From: Glandiceps talaboti
Taxonomy: Eukaryota; Hemichordata; Enteropneusta; Spengelidae
DNA: 27,500 nucleotides
NCBI RefSeq assembly: GCF_964340395.1
Contig: NC_135552.1
Span: 2,280,517-2,308,016, forward strand
Reading direction: 5' to 3'
Positions 10,182 through 21,109 of the stretch are shown here, piece after piece (within the stretch, counting starts at the first letter, position 1; each line of letters begins with the position of its first letter). Both the position numbers and the translations under genes were made by a program. The notes beneath the pieces are model-generated. The model was not told the origin of the DNA, did not search any database, and was given only the letters and a program-made list of their open reading frames with translations.

Positions 10182-12390
10182 TGTGTCAGGATCCATAGTG
10201 TGGTGGGACAGAGATGTGTCAGGATCCATAGTGTGGTGGGACAGTGATGTGTCAGGATCCATAGTGTGGTGGGACAGAGATGTGTCAGGATCCATGGTGT
10301 GGTGGGACAGAGATGTGTCAGGATCTATAGTGTGGTGGGACAGAGATGTGTCAGGATCTATAGTGTGGTGGGACAGAGATGTGTCAGGATCCATAGTGTG
10401 GTGGGACAGTGATGTGTCAGGATCCATAGTGTGGTGGGACAGAGATGTGTCAGGATCCATAGTGTGGTAGGACAGAGATGTGTCAGGATCCATAGTGTGG
10501 TGGGACAGAGATGTGTCAGGATCCATAGTGTGGTGGGACAGAGATGTGTCAGGATCCATAGTGTGGTGGGACAGAGATGTGTCAGGATCCATAGTGTGGT
10601 GGGACAGAGATGTGTCAGGATCCATAGTGTGGTGGGACAGAGATGTGTCAGGATCCATAGTGTGGTATGACAGAGATGTGTCAGGATCCATAGTGTGGTG
10701 GGACAGAGATGTGTCAGGATCCATAGTGTGGCGTGTCAGGATCCATAGTGTGGTATGACAGAGATGTGTCAGGATCCATAGTGTGGTGGGACAGAGATGT
10801 GTCAGGATCCATAGTGTGGTAGGACAGAGATGTGTCAGGATCCATAGTGTGGCGTGTCAGGATCCATAGTGTGGTGGGATAGAGATGTGTCAGGATCCAT
10901 AGTGTGGTGGGACAGAGATGTGTCAGGATCCATAGTGTGGTAGGACAGAGATGTGTCAGGATCCATAGTGTGGTAGGACAGAGATGTGTCAGGATCCATA
11001 GTGTGGTGGGACAGTGATGTGTCAGGATCCATAGTGTGGTGTGTCAGGATCCATAATGTGGTGGGACAGAGATGTGTCAGGATCCATAGTGTGGTGGGAC
11101 AGAGATGTGTCAGGATCCATAGTGTGGTGGGACAGAGATGTGTCAGGATCCATAGTGTGGTGGGACAGTGATGTGTCAGGATCCATAGTGTGGTAGGACA
11201 GTGATGTGTCAGGATCCATAGTGTGGTGGGACAGAGATGTGTCAGGATCCATAGTGTGGTGGGACAGAGATGTGTCAGGATCCATAGTGTGGTGGGACAG
11301 TGATGTGCCAGGATCCATAGTGTGGTGGGACAGAGATGTGTCAGGATCCATAGTGTGGTGGGACAGAGATGTGTCAGGATCCATAGTGTGGTGGGACAGA
11401 GATGTGTCAGGATCCATAGTGTGGTGGGACAGAGAGGTGTCAGGATCCATAGTGTGGTGGGACAGTGATGTGTCAGGATCCATAGTGTGGTGGGACAGTG
11501 ATGTGTCAGGATCCATAGTGTGGTGGGACAGAGATGTGTCAGGATCCATAGTGTGGTGTGTCAGGATCCATAGTGTGGTAGGACAGAGATGTGTCAGGAT
11601 TCATAGTGTGGTGGGACAGAGATGTGTCAGGATCCATAGTGTGGTGGGACAGAGATGTGTCAGGATCCATAGTGTGGTGGGACAGTGATGTGTCAGGATT
11701 CATAGTGTGGTGGGATAGAGATGTGTCAGGATCCATAGTGTGGTGGGACAGAGAGGTGTAAGGATCCATAGTGTGGTGGGACAGAGATGTGTCAGGATCC
11801 ATAGTGTGGTGGGACAGAGAGGTGTCAGGATCCATAGTGTGGTAGGACAGTGATGTGTCAGGATCCATAGTGTGGTGGGACAGAGATGTGTCAAGATCCA
11901 TAGTGTGGTGGGACAGAGATGTGTCAGGATCCATAGTGTGGTGGGACAGAGATGTGTCAGGATCCATAGTGTGGTGGGACAGAGATGTGTCAGGATCCAT
12001 AGTGTGGTGGGACAGAGATGTGTCAGGATCCATAGTGTGGTAGGACAGAGATGTGTCAGGATCCATAGTGTGGTGGGACAGAGATGTGTCAGGATCCATA
12101 GTGTGGTGGGACAGAGATGTGTCAGGATCCATAGTGTGGTGTGTCAGGATCCATAGTGTGGTGTGTCAGGATCCATAGTGTGGTGGGACAGTGATGTGTC
12201 AGGATCCATAGTGTGGTGGGACAGAGATGTGTCAGGATCCATAGTGTGGTGGGACAGTGATGTGTCAGGATCCATAGTGTGGTGGGACAGAGATGTGTCA
12301 GGAACCATAGTGTGGTGGGACAGGATCCATAGTGTGGTGGGACAGAGATGTGTCAGGATCCATAGTGTGGTGGGACAGAGATGTGTCAGG
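10182..12390. repeat. 33-bp minisatellite with recurrent 22-bp units
   Basis: The unit is GTGTCAGGATCC, then ATAGTGTGGT, then GGGACAGAGAT. About 65 units are present, almost all with the palindrome GGATCC. At least six units lack exactly the 11 bases GGGACAGAGAT, giving 22-bp units near 10733, 10853, 11041, 11557, 12141 and 12163. Other variants are ACAGTGAT for ACAGAGAT and GGTAGGAC for GGTGGGAC. Open frames on both strands follow from 33 being divisible by 3 and are not genes. The array lies in the gene-free middle of the window. Confidence 0.97.
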
Positions 12391-13872
12391 AGTTCTTGTA
12401 GTACCAATTTCAAGAGCTACGACATACTCGGTCAATCTGGATTTTTGTAACATGGTGTAATATTTTTAGGAACTGACATAATTATCTTTAGACATTTTAT
12501 TTGATTACATTGTGTACTGCTATATCATTGACATCCATCATAGTTGTCATTTTACCTAATGTAGGGTGCCCTCTTGTGACACCTCTCAGAAAAGGCTGCA
12601 AACTGGGTATTAAACCAGAATATGATGTAATACACGACTAGAAATTTGTACTGGCGTCAGTAAATTCAGATATGACAATATATACAACTTTTACATCATA
12701 CATTGCCTTTAATTTCATTTACATTTCACATACATCACAGAATAACATTTGTAAATACATGTCCTAGAAATGAGACCTAAAATATCAATTAAAGAGTTTA
12801 TACAGACAAATCGGTCAAAATATGCACCTCAACTCACAGGCAGCGGACAAGGCAAATGAGTGTGGTCAAATAAATACAGGGCAGACCAAAATGATTGAAA
12901 ATACAACAAACAAACAAACTTCAAAAATGTACAGATTATTATAAGCACTCCAGATCCATATAAAGTCCAAAAGTTACTATGATGTTTGGCACCCACATGT
13001 CAGGAAGAGACTAACAAATAAGATAACAAATGAGAAATCAAATGAAATCACACATATCCATAATTGGTTTGCTGTGTATACTGACCTATCTCTACCGATG
13101 ACATCATATATTATTGGTGTATGGAATAAAATTTCAGTTGATGATCAAAAAGAAATTAATAAAATTAACAAAACTGAAATGGAGGGATTGGATTATTTTG
13201 AACTTTGAACTTTGCCCTGCTTGATGGTTCATCTCAGCTTGACATTTCATTGCAAACAACTCTTCTAAAGATATTCAAGTGAAATATGTCAGTTAAACTT
13301 TTAAATAGACCACATGAAATATATATATTTTGATATATTAGAAGTGAGGTTTATCTCTTCTAAAAACAGATATCTATAATCTTACTGTATATATTTGTAA
13401 AATTATGTTATATAATATGATCGATGAAGAAGGAAACAAGTTAAAAACAGGAAGGAACATGTAAAACTGTAGACTTTTATCAACTCTACTAACATTTGCT
13501 TTCAGTAACTCCACCATGGATATACAGGTATAAGATAAAATATATTGAATACATGCAGAGATATAAAAGGGCAATGACACAATATACAAGTCTAAGTATG
13601 TTTTACTGTTTGTAGTAAACTTGTATCATATCCACACAATCTCTTTTATTAGATTTAACCCACATTTACATCAATGTCCTGGGGTGATGGATGTTTCAGG
13701 GGTATTAATAGACCAAGTCACCATATTTGAAGTATACGCATTCTTTCAAGCTAGAGAATTTGTTTTCTGTTGAGGTGATGAAAACTGTGATTTAGCACTG
13801 TCATGAAAAGGACACAGCTGATGAGTTTACAAGTTGGAACAGAAAGAGGTGATAAGTAGAAAAATTAAACTA
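12391..13872. other. AT-rich intergenic stretch
   Basis: I see no coding exon, RNA gene or tandem array. One CTCF-like motif on the - strand at 12579-12566 (TCACAAGAGGGCAC, 12 of 14 consensus positions) is the only item noted. Confidence 0.5.
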
Positions 13873-14829
13873 AAAATAGTGCCAATGGCATTGTAGCACA
13901 ACTGTACTGTACAGTTTTAAAAATGTGTAATACATGGTCAGCCATTCTATGTATACCGGTAGGTGGTCATTTTGCACATTTACATACATTTTTTGAATGA
14001 TTATTAAATTGTCTATTAATCCCTGTTGTTATCTTTGCAATATATGCGATCATTTGGCTGTTGCTATGGGCGTGGTCTTATTGCTAGGCACAATTGCATA
14101 TATTTTTTTGAATGGTTATTCGTTTGTCTGTCAATTCCTGTTGTTATCTTTGCAAAATACATGATTATTTGGCTGTTGCTATAGGTGTGGTCTTGTTGCT
14201 AGGCAAATTTACATGTTTTTTGAATGTTTATACAGTTGTATATTAATCCCAGAGGTTATCTTTGTACATCACCACTTGGTTGTTGCTAAGGGTGTGGTCA
14301 TGGTTGCTATGGCAAATTGTGTCAAGTATTTTGAAGAAAATCTACAGCATAACACTTCTGGAAACATCTCACCTAGTTTCAGTCTCACTGACGAAGTACT
14401 TTTTGAGATACAAATTTTTGACCAAAATTCACATTTTTCCACCTAATTTGCATACCACTCAGAAGATCAATATGTGCTTAATATTTCTTTACCTATACAC
14501 CCTAAGATGCATCCTCATTAAATTTCAGCCCAATCTGCACAAGACACATTTTAGCCCTAGTTTCCATATTACTTATGGGATCATTATGTCATGAACAAAT
14601 TTTAATCTACACCCCCTAAAGAGTGTTCCCACCAAATTTCAGGCCAATCTGCCGAGTAGTTTCGGAGTTTAAGTCTTTTGACCAAAAATCACATTTCTTC
14701 ACCCAAAACACACATCTCTGATGCGATCATTTTCATTAGAACAATTTTCCATCTACATACACTAAGTAATGTCCCCACATGTACCAAAGCAAAGCCAATC
14801 AGTCTGGCGGTTTTTGACTTTAAGTCGTT

Positions 14830-14901
<72 letters not shown>

Positions 14902-14947
14902 TGCTACTCAACGCCTATTACTACTGAACCTAGTTCAGTTGTGCTAA
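13873..14947 (+). mobile_element. HINE/Helentron-like non-autonomous element, copy 1
   Basis: This segment shares its order of modules with 21903-23190. It starts AAAAATAGTGCCAATGGCA, then a subterminal TAGCACAACTG (13894-13904). Three ~108-base units follow, containing GGCTGTTGCTATGGGCGTGG or a variant. Next come ~150-base units with CCAATCTGC and TTTTGACCAAAAATCACA, then a CA microsatellite (14835-14899). The end is a hairpin ACTGAAC-CTA-GTTCAGT and CAGTTGTGCTA (14936-14946), the inverse of the 5' TAGCACAACTG. Subterminal inverted repeats, central tandem units, a microsatellite and a 3' hairpin are traits described for Helentron-associated elements. No protein-coding part is present. Confidence 0.65.
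14835..14899. repeat. (CA)n microsatellite
   Basis: This is a near-perfect CA tract of about 32 dinucleotides, placed just before the 3' end of the dispersed element. The related element at 21903-23190 has the same tract in the same place, so it is probably part of the element family. Confidence 0.97.
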
Positions 14948-15019
14948 AAAGCTTGGATAGACTATTGTTTAAAATAATATTACCTGTTAAGTTTCAATTT
15001 TTTTCAAATACAAAAATTA

Positions 15020-15190
15020 AAATAGTTGCCAAAACAAAGTCAGTAAAGTTACCTCTAACAGTTGCTATGGTTACCAAAACAGTCAGTAAGTTAACTCTAG
15101 TGGTTGCTATGGTTATCATAAGTCAGTATTAAGTTAATTCTAGTAGTTGCTATGGTTACCACAACAAAGGCAGTAAGTTAACTCTGGTGC
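15020..15190. repeat. about 43-bp degenerate tandem repeat
   Basis: Three to four units carry GTCAGTAAGTTAACTCTAGT followed by GGTTGCTATGGTTACC and AAAACAAAG, with substitutions and small gaps. GTTGCTATGG also occurs in the neighbouring dispersed element, but the order of phrases differs. Confidence 0.75.
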
Positions 15191-16554
15191 TTGTGTCATG
15201 AGTTCACTTGGCTGTCAACTTTGACCCCAAAAACATGGGGAGGTAGTTTCCACTCATGCATATATAACCCAACCCTTTGTAAAATCCAATATGTCTATAA
15301 CCAATGACACCAAACACAAACATTTTAAATCTTAGGTTCACATATGTAGAATTGAGTAAATAATACCTGCTTTTTACACATCACAAGTTAAAGAACAATA
15401 GTCACATCTGGTGCAAGCAAATTTATAGAACGGGAAGAAAATATTGGTTGCTGTGAACCCTAGGTTTAAATACAATGTATTACACAATACATAGAATTGA
15501 TGTCATGGTCTCTATGAACATTGAAGAAAACAGGGGACAAGTTGTCTTGCAATAAGTGTACGAATTAATTAATAGAATGAAATTGACATTTCACAGTAAT
15601 TCAATCAATGTACACACATTATCAAACTAGAATTTATCACTTGACATTATAACAATGTTAATGTTAAAAGATCCACTCAACAAAACAGGATGTTTCCTTT
15701 CTTCAAATACTTGTCTCCCATTGTCTATAATGATACTGGTCCTTTCCTTCAATTCCCTTGTGAGTTGATCACAGAGAAGTGAGAGTATTTTTATGACCAA
15801 GGAAAACCAGTATTATAACTCATTAAATAATTCATTGAAAATCACTGGCATATTAATAGACTTTGTTGGTTGGAACTGGAGTGCACAAAGTGTATATTTT
15901 AATTACAGACACAAGATACAAGTAAGTACACTAGTTATAGAAAGTACAGTCTATGTAGCTGACACTAAACAAGATGTACCATTTTTCAAAACATACATTG
16001 TACAAGATACAGGTCTAAGAAAATATATCTGAACATGAGACAGTAACTCCATTCATTAAGTAATATAATGTATGATATAAGAACAAATAGAATATAAACA
16101 ACATGTAGATATGTACAGAGAATAAATCAAAACATCACATTATCCAACCTTACCTGATTATTTCAAGTTTATGCATTTTTATGGTTTCTTTTGGTCTTCT
16201 TATCTTAAGGGATTATAAATTATTCGTCTCATGAAATGCCTTGCGCTTTGTCACAAAATGTAATTTTAAAGTAAATGATCGATTGCGAACACTGCATGTA
16301 AATAATCAACTATCCATCACATCCCTACAGTACAGTAGTACAATCCATGTCTACCAGGTTTAGAACAATGTACTGGATTATACCATTTTGGTACTGGGGA
16401 GTCAACTATTCATTTATGTGAGGTACCACATCAAGTAATGGTTTAACAAGGCTTCAATCAAAGACATAGTTCCCAACTTGTGTGTTCAATGGCACATTAT
16501 TGTGCAAATTTGAGTAGTGCCTCCAGATACGAAACTTCATAATTTATTGACCAA
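15191..16554. other. AT-rich intergenic stretch
   Basis: No gene, RNA or array is supported. An open frame of 79 codons at 15793-16032 has no recognisable motif, sits in AT-rich DNA and has no splice or poly(A) context, so I do not call it. Confidence 0.5.
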
Positions 16555-17340
16555 TTTACAATTGACCTTGATTATGGAGATCAAAGTCAAAGGTCAAGAT
16601 ATGAAATAAAAGCTGACCTTTGGGGTATCGACATTTCATTTGTTTATTCAACTTCTTGAGTTAACATAGACAGAAAGGTTTTTGGTCATTTCACCTTGAA
16701 AATGTTTTGTCAAGGTCAAAGGTCAATGTCTCATTAGAAAGCTCATCATTGATAATGTGAGGTTAGACACTTGAATGGTGTCCATATAGGTATCAAACTT
16801 TTGGAGACAACAGGCAGAATGTGTTTGTGTATCACAAACATGGCTGCCATTTTGCTATTCAGGTCAAGGTTGTGAAATTAAGTGACATGCATATACTTGA
16901 CTTAGTAAAAACCAAGACATGATTAAAATGTCATCATCACTTTAAATGTTTGATTCAAAAAGCTATGAAGATAACCCAAATTTGGCTATTTGACCTTGAC
17001 AAAAGGCCAGGCAGGGTCTTAAAAGAAAGCTCATATTTCATAATATGGGTGGAGGTACTTGAATTTAGTCACTAATTACAAAGTAATGATGTATATTGTG
17101 AAATTTAACAACAAATATGGCCACCTGGCATGTGGTCATATTTGATTTGGTCATAAAACAAAGTGAATTGCATATGTCTCACATAGTATGTTACCTTTGT
17201 GCCTGGTTTGGTTGAAATCATCAGTTGGTGCATGCCAGATATATGAAGGTGAATGCATGCATGCACAGACGGACAGACTGATGGATGGAACCCAACATAT
17301 AAGTCCCCAATGGTGCTCGTTGGGTAGTAAAAATGCAAAT
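16555..17340 (+). mobile_element. dispersed repeat with AGGTCA-rich internal units
   Basis: Loose units repeat the phrases TTAGAAAGCTCAT, GACACTTGAATGGTGTCC or GGTACTTGAATTTAGTCAC, and ACAAACATGGCTGCCATTTTG or ACAAATATGGCCACCTGGCA. The segment ends with TGCATGCACAGACGGACAGA and GGTGCTCGTTGGGTAG. Endings with ACGGACAGACxGA phrases are familiar to me from dispersed repeats of marine invertebrates. No terminal repeats could be fixed, so the boundaries are approximate. Open frames on both strands here are non-coding. Confidence 0.5.
16584..16725 (+). promoter_or_regulatory. two DR1-type nuclear receptor motifs
   Basis: Positions 16713-16725 read AGGTCAAAGGTCA, two perfect AGGTCA half-sites one base apart, the classic DR1 arrangement used by RXR, HNF4 and PPAR-type receptors. 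Positions 16584-16596 read AAGTCAAAGGTCA, with one changed base. Both lie in the dispersed repeat, so other copies may carry them too. Binding is not shown. Confidence 0.35.
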
Positions 17341-17410
17341 GAAATCTGTGTTAGACTCTCCAACCCTGACAAGAAATGGACAACTAAAACTGACAATAAT
17401 AGGGTATTGA

Positions 17411-17650
17411 ATGTAAATTGTGTAACTCTGCTAGAACACATTTAATATATTAGTGCTGTAACTCTGCTGAAGCATGATTGATGTAAATTTCCTAACTTTG
17501 CTAATATAATTGCCTAACTCTGCTAATATAATTGCCTAACTCTGCTTGAGCACTGACTGATCAAATGCCTAAATTTGCTAGAACACAATTGTTGGAAATT
17601 GCCTAACTCTGCTAGAACGCAATTGTTGGAAATTACCTAACTCTGCTAAA
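17411..17650. repeat. degenerate tandem repeat with TAACTCTGCTAGAA phrase
   Basis: About eight loose units contain CCTAACTCTGCTAGAACACA or shorter forms, some followed by ATTGTTGGAAATTG. Spacing varies from about 22 to 46 bases. No coding content is evident. Confidence 0.75.
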
Positions 17651-18399
17651 AAAAACAATGGACGGAGCAAAGCAAGCATGACAAAAATACATAACAGTTC
17701 TTGCTTGTAAAAAAAGCTGGACATATCTATAATGTACCCTATGACACTACTGACTACTTCTAGATCACTCAGCTTAAAAATAACAATCTCTCAATAAAAC
17801 ATTACCCAGGTAAAATTGAAATGTTCGAAACTTGTCAACATTTGAAGAATGAAAATGTTTGCTACAAGTATGTCTAATGTGATCCGATCTGAGGATAATC
17901 TATGAATTGAGAGAGAAAGAATTGGGTCTGGAGTCTTTTCACACATGTAAACTGTTGCTGCAATCTATGGCCTAACAGTTGGTAAGGTATCCTGCCAACA
18001 CTAAATAAATATTTCATGATTTACATAATTTTTAGCACACACATGTAATAAATATTCATAATAAATTGTTATCAGTTGCCAAACTAAGTTTCAGCATGCA
18101 TATATTCTTGTTATAACATAAATATCACAAATTGGTATCCTTTGCCACACTAATATAATTTTTTATGTGCTTTTTTTTTATGCTACTGGAGATGACAGGT
18201 TCAATAGTGGTCACATAAAACAACACAAAATGATGTGACAAATGCAATACATTAGTCACTCATCCTGTCTGCTTCCATTACATGCACCCTCTATAGCAAA
18301 TGAACAAAAACACATCAACATTATCTATAGCTCTGCCAGACAACTGTTTCTGACATTAACATTTCAATCCTCCTATGCCATTGACCTTTAACCTCACCA
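17651..18399. other. AT-rich stretch beyond the kif17 3' end
   Basis: I see no gene, RNA or array here. It lies downstream of the probable kif17 poly(A) signal. Confidence 0.45.
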
Positions 18400-18405
18400 T
18401 TTATT
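18400..18405 (-). terminator. kif17: candidate poly(A) signal of kif17
   Basis: The + strand TTTATT reads AATAAA on the - strand, about 375 bases after the kif17 stop at 18783-18781. I saw no closer canonical hexamer, so this would give a 3' UTR of about 0.4 kb. Confidence 0.45.
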
Positions 18406-18418
18406 GACATCAAGTACA

Positions 18419-18432
18419 TCACTAGAGGGCAC
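18419..18432 (+). promoter_or_regulatory. CTCF-like motif
   Basis: TCACTAGAGGGCAC matches 13 of 14 positions of the CTCF core CCASYAGRKGGCRS on the + strand, opposite to the motifs at 7991-8041 and 12566-12579. It falls near the probable kif17 3' UTR end. Confidence 0.3.
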
Positions 18433-18780
18433 CATATATTACAAAGGCCAATCATTATGTTTACTGGTGCATTCACGAGTGTTGTGCAAGACAACCAAGC
18501 ATGTGAGATCAGATGACAATTGGTGAGTGCAAGTCTGTGTAAGATAGCATTATATACAAACATTATAACATGTAAGCTGCATATGGTAACAAATGAAACA
18601 AAACAGAATAGTCTGATTGTCTTCTTATTTTTGGTCACATATTTCTTATCCAAAGCACAAAATCTAATGAAAGTATCTTTGAAGTCATTATCCACCGAAT
18701 CTGAAGGTGTTTTTTTGGTCTTAGGAAATACATCAGATTTACAAGTGAAAGCAATTGAAAAATCTATTTTGTGTTTTTGT

Positions 18781-18995
18781 TTACAGAGGTTCTAAGGCAT
18801 TCATTTTGCTTCTTCTTTTCTTTCCTGATGTGTTAGTGCTTGGCAGTGCTTCTAGTCTTGTTGGTCGTCTTAGTGGCATGTCAACTGCAGCTGGAGAAAA
18901 GCCTCCATGTACAGCAGCAGCTCTCATGCTACCATTGCTCATTCCACTGTTACCATTTATGTGTTTGGAACCTGAATACATATCTCTACCTGTAT
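18781..18995 (-). CDS. kif17: kif17 terminal exon (C-terminal tail)
   Basis: This exon encodes the last 70 residues of KIF17, with the stop TAA at 18783-18781. The acceptor is CTAATTACAG (AG at 18997-18996 on the - strand). Its first two bases complete an Asp codon begun by the exon at 19580-19670. The end is diagnostic: PTRLEALPSTNTSG, then KKRRSK, then MNALEPL. It parallels the vertebrate KIF17 terminus, which has an RLESL phrase, a KRKKSK basic cluster and a final EPL. In vertebrate KIF17 the basic cluster serves ciliary and nuclear targeting through importin-beta2, and the last residues bind a PDZ domain of Mint1/LIN-10. Conservation of both suggests that those contacts are kept. The low-complexity middle (GNSGMSNGSMRAAAVHGG) is not recognisable. 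An ORF start further upstream (19074) is intronic. Confidence 0.9.
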
Positions 18996-19289
18996 CTGTA
19001 ATTAGAATTATGCAAAATTTACAAACTATAATCTTTGAAGAAGCAACACAAATGACTTTGTCTTTGCTTGCCATTCTTATAAAATGAAATAACCTTAGAC
19101 TAATTTACTTCTATGTTATTAATAATTCCATGTCAATAAAACTTGGTATAAGTCAATTTTAAACATCCAAAGTGATATTTGTCAAATTGTGCTGAATTTC
19201 ATGGTTTATACAATATACATGTAGATAATCTAAAATTTAACTTGTTACACTGCATCACTTTGTGCCCAAACATCATGCTCCCTGTCCAT

Positions 19290-19312
19290 GTCCATCTGTC
19301 TGTCCATCTGTA

Positions 19313-19353
<41 letters not shown>

Positions 19354-19390
19354 GTCTGTCTCTCTGTCAGTCAGTCAGTCACAGTCTGTA
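19290..19390. repeat. (CTGT)n microsatellite
   Basis: A CTGT tetranucleotide tract with interruptions by CTCT, CATCTGTATG and a CAGT run at its end. It lies in the last kif17 intron. Open frames through it are non-coding. Confidence 0.95.
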
Positions 19391-19579
19391 AATTGGTTAG
19401 TTTTCTGTCTGTTGGCCTATCTATTCAGATACCACTCTATTAGTCTATCAATCTGTCTCTGTCCATCTGTTTGTATATGACATCACATCATTTGACATCA
19501 CATCATTTATCAACTCACAGTATAACACTGCATATTACATGACATCATAGCCATGATATAAACCACAATATTTACATAC

Positions 19580-19670
19580 CATAATTCTTAGCTTGATCCC
19601 TGTCATTTAGTAGCTGATTGGCTCTTTTTGGTTTGAAGTACTCTGTTGCTTGATTACCATTTTCTAATTT
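19580..19670 (-). CDS. kif17: kif17 penultimate exon
   Basis: This 91-base exon is too short to stand out as an ORF. On the - strand it follows CAAATATAG (AG at 19672-19671), starts in phase 0 and ends G|GTATGT (GT at 19579-19578) in phase 1. It encodes KLENGNQATEYFKPKRANQL then LNDRDQAKNY. This aligns with the vertebrate KIF17 tail segment of the form SENIASxYFRSKRASQIL, just before the final RLE...EPL block. Both junction phases match the neighbouring exons at 19890-20035 and 18781-18995, which makes the call strong despite its size. Confidence 0.88.
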
Positions 19671-19889
19671 CTATATTTGAAACAAAAGAAACGCAAGAAA
19701 TTTAATTACATGTATCAGTTTATTGGCTTGATATTCAAGTCTTTGTAGGTCTAGTCATCTCATCTCATAATGTATGTGAGTGATGTTTTGTTATTCCCAG
19801 TTGTAAATAAGTATAACAGTCAGTGTCAGATTGTAGCTATCCATCCCAGTATACATTCTGTTGTTCGACATTACAACAATTATGCTCAC

Positions 19890-20035
19890 CCTTCGGAGCC
19901 TATCATCTTCTACAGGATCCATGTAACTTGGTTGTATCATCCCATTGGTTGGTGATCTATCATAGCTATTCATTCCACCACCATGACCCCCACTGGGACC
20001 TCTTGTTTGAGGTTGTCTTCCTCCTGGCATCATAC
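19890..20035 (-). CDS. kif17: kif17 tail exon, Gly/Pro-rich linker
   Basis: The acceptor is TTTTGTCATTATTAG (AG 20037-20036) and the donor AGG|GTGAGC (GT 19889-19888). The exon starts with two bases completing a Gly codon and ends in phase 0. It encodes MMPGGRQPQTRGPSGGHGGG then MNSYDRSPTNGMIQPSYMDP and VEDDRLRR. The first part is low-complexity, Gly/Pro-rich and probably disordered. The EDDRLRR end corresponds to the EED-RYKRML-like region of vertebrate KIF17. It is separated from the previous exon by a 4.1-kb intron that contains the 49-bp array and the piggyBac-like insertion. Confidence 0.85.
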
Positions 20036-20523
20036 CTAATAATGACAAAACATGACAAGATGATGATAATTGGGTCACCTCTATCACTTTTCAATTGTAT
20101 TCCTATTTTTTTTCGAATTCATCATATTAATTAATTAAATCTATAATTCCAGTTACAGCTAAAGACAAGATGGTCACAATATTCAAAGATAATCTTTGAC
20201 TACAATTTTATTTTACAATCAATGACTAATATAGTAATATATCATAAATAGTATTTTTTTTGGAACTCTGCTAAATTGAAGATGATGTAACTGATGACTC
20301 AAATCACAATACAAACTAAAACTTATCTAAAACCAAATCTGAATCAATACAGTAATTGAAATGAATACATAATTATGCGCCTAGTATTTTAGAAACAGAG
20401 ACTGTGGTACCCCAAAACTTATGTCATAATTATATTAGACGTCATAAAAGAATTCCTAACAACTGGTTGATTGACATAATTCAATATGTTTTAGTAGCTG
20501 AAATAAATATATTACAGTATGAA
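20036..20523 (-). other. kif17 intron, unremarkable part
   Basis: AT-rich intronic sequence with no supported exon or repeat array, leading to the 49-bp array. Confidence 0.5.
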
Positions 20524-21109
20524 ACAAATGTAACCACTAAAGACCATAAAGTTACAGACTGTGTCCCTTTAAACAGAAGTAACCACCAAAGACCATAAAG
20601 TTACAAACTGTGTCCCTTTAAACAGAAGTAACCACCAAAGACCACAGAATTACAGACTGTGTCCCTTTAAACAAAAGTAACCCCTAAGACCACAAAGTTA
20701 CAGACTGTGTCCCTTTAAACAAAAGTAACCACCAAACACCTTAAAGTTACAGACTGTGTCCCTTTAAACAAAAGTAACCACCAAAAACCTTAAAGTTACA
20801 GACTGTGTCCCTTTAAACAAAAGTAACCACCAAACACCTTAAAGTTACAGACTGTGTCCCTTTAAACAAAAGTAACCACCAAACACCTTAAAGTTACAGA
20901 CTGTGTCCCTTTAAACAAAAGTAACCACCAAACACCTTAAAGTTACAGACTGTGTCCCTTTAAACAAAAGTAACCACCAAACACCTTAAAGTTACAGACT
21001 GTGACCCTTTAAACAAAAGTAACCCCTAAGACCATAAAGTTACAAACTGTATCCCTTTAAACAAAAGTAACCACCAAAGACCATAAAGTTACAGACTGTG
21101 TCCCTTTAA
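20524..21109. repeat. 49-bp tandem array, left part
   Basis: About twelve units hold AGTAACCACCAAAGACCATA, then AAGTTACAGACTGTGTCCC, then TTTAAACAAA. Many units here read AAACACCTTAAAG instead of AAAGACCATAAAG, and some are shortened (AACCCCTAAGACC). The array stops inside a unit at CCCTTTAA (TTAA 21106-21109) and resumes at 23780. Confidence 0.96.

Noticed and set aside
5969-12390. CRISPR-like appearance of regularly spaced palindromic repeats
   Set aside because: There are no unique spacers, the whole unit repeats, and the DNA is from an animal with introns. These are minisatellites.
10149-12450. Chain of open frames with an 11-residue repeat (DPDTSLSHHTM) or its antisense
   Set aside because: They follow the 33-bp array, break wherever irregular units occur, and appear on both strands.
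15793-16032. 79-codon open frame
   Set aside because: There is no recognisable motif, the composition is AT-driven, and no splice or poly(A) context supports it.
17105-17445. Overlapping open frames on both strands
   Set aside because: They are inside the dispersed repeat ending with ACAGACGGACAGA. Frames on both strands and the repeat context argue against a gene.
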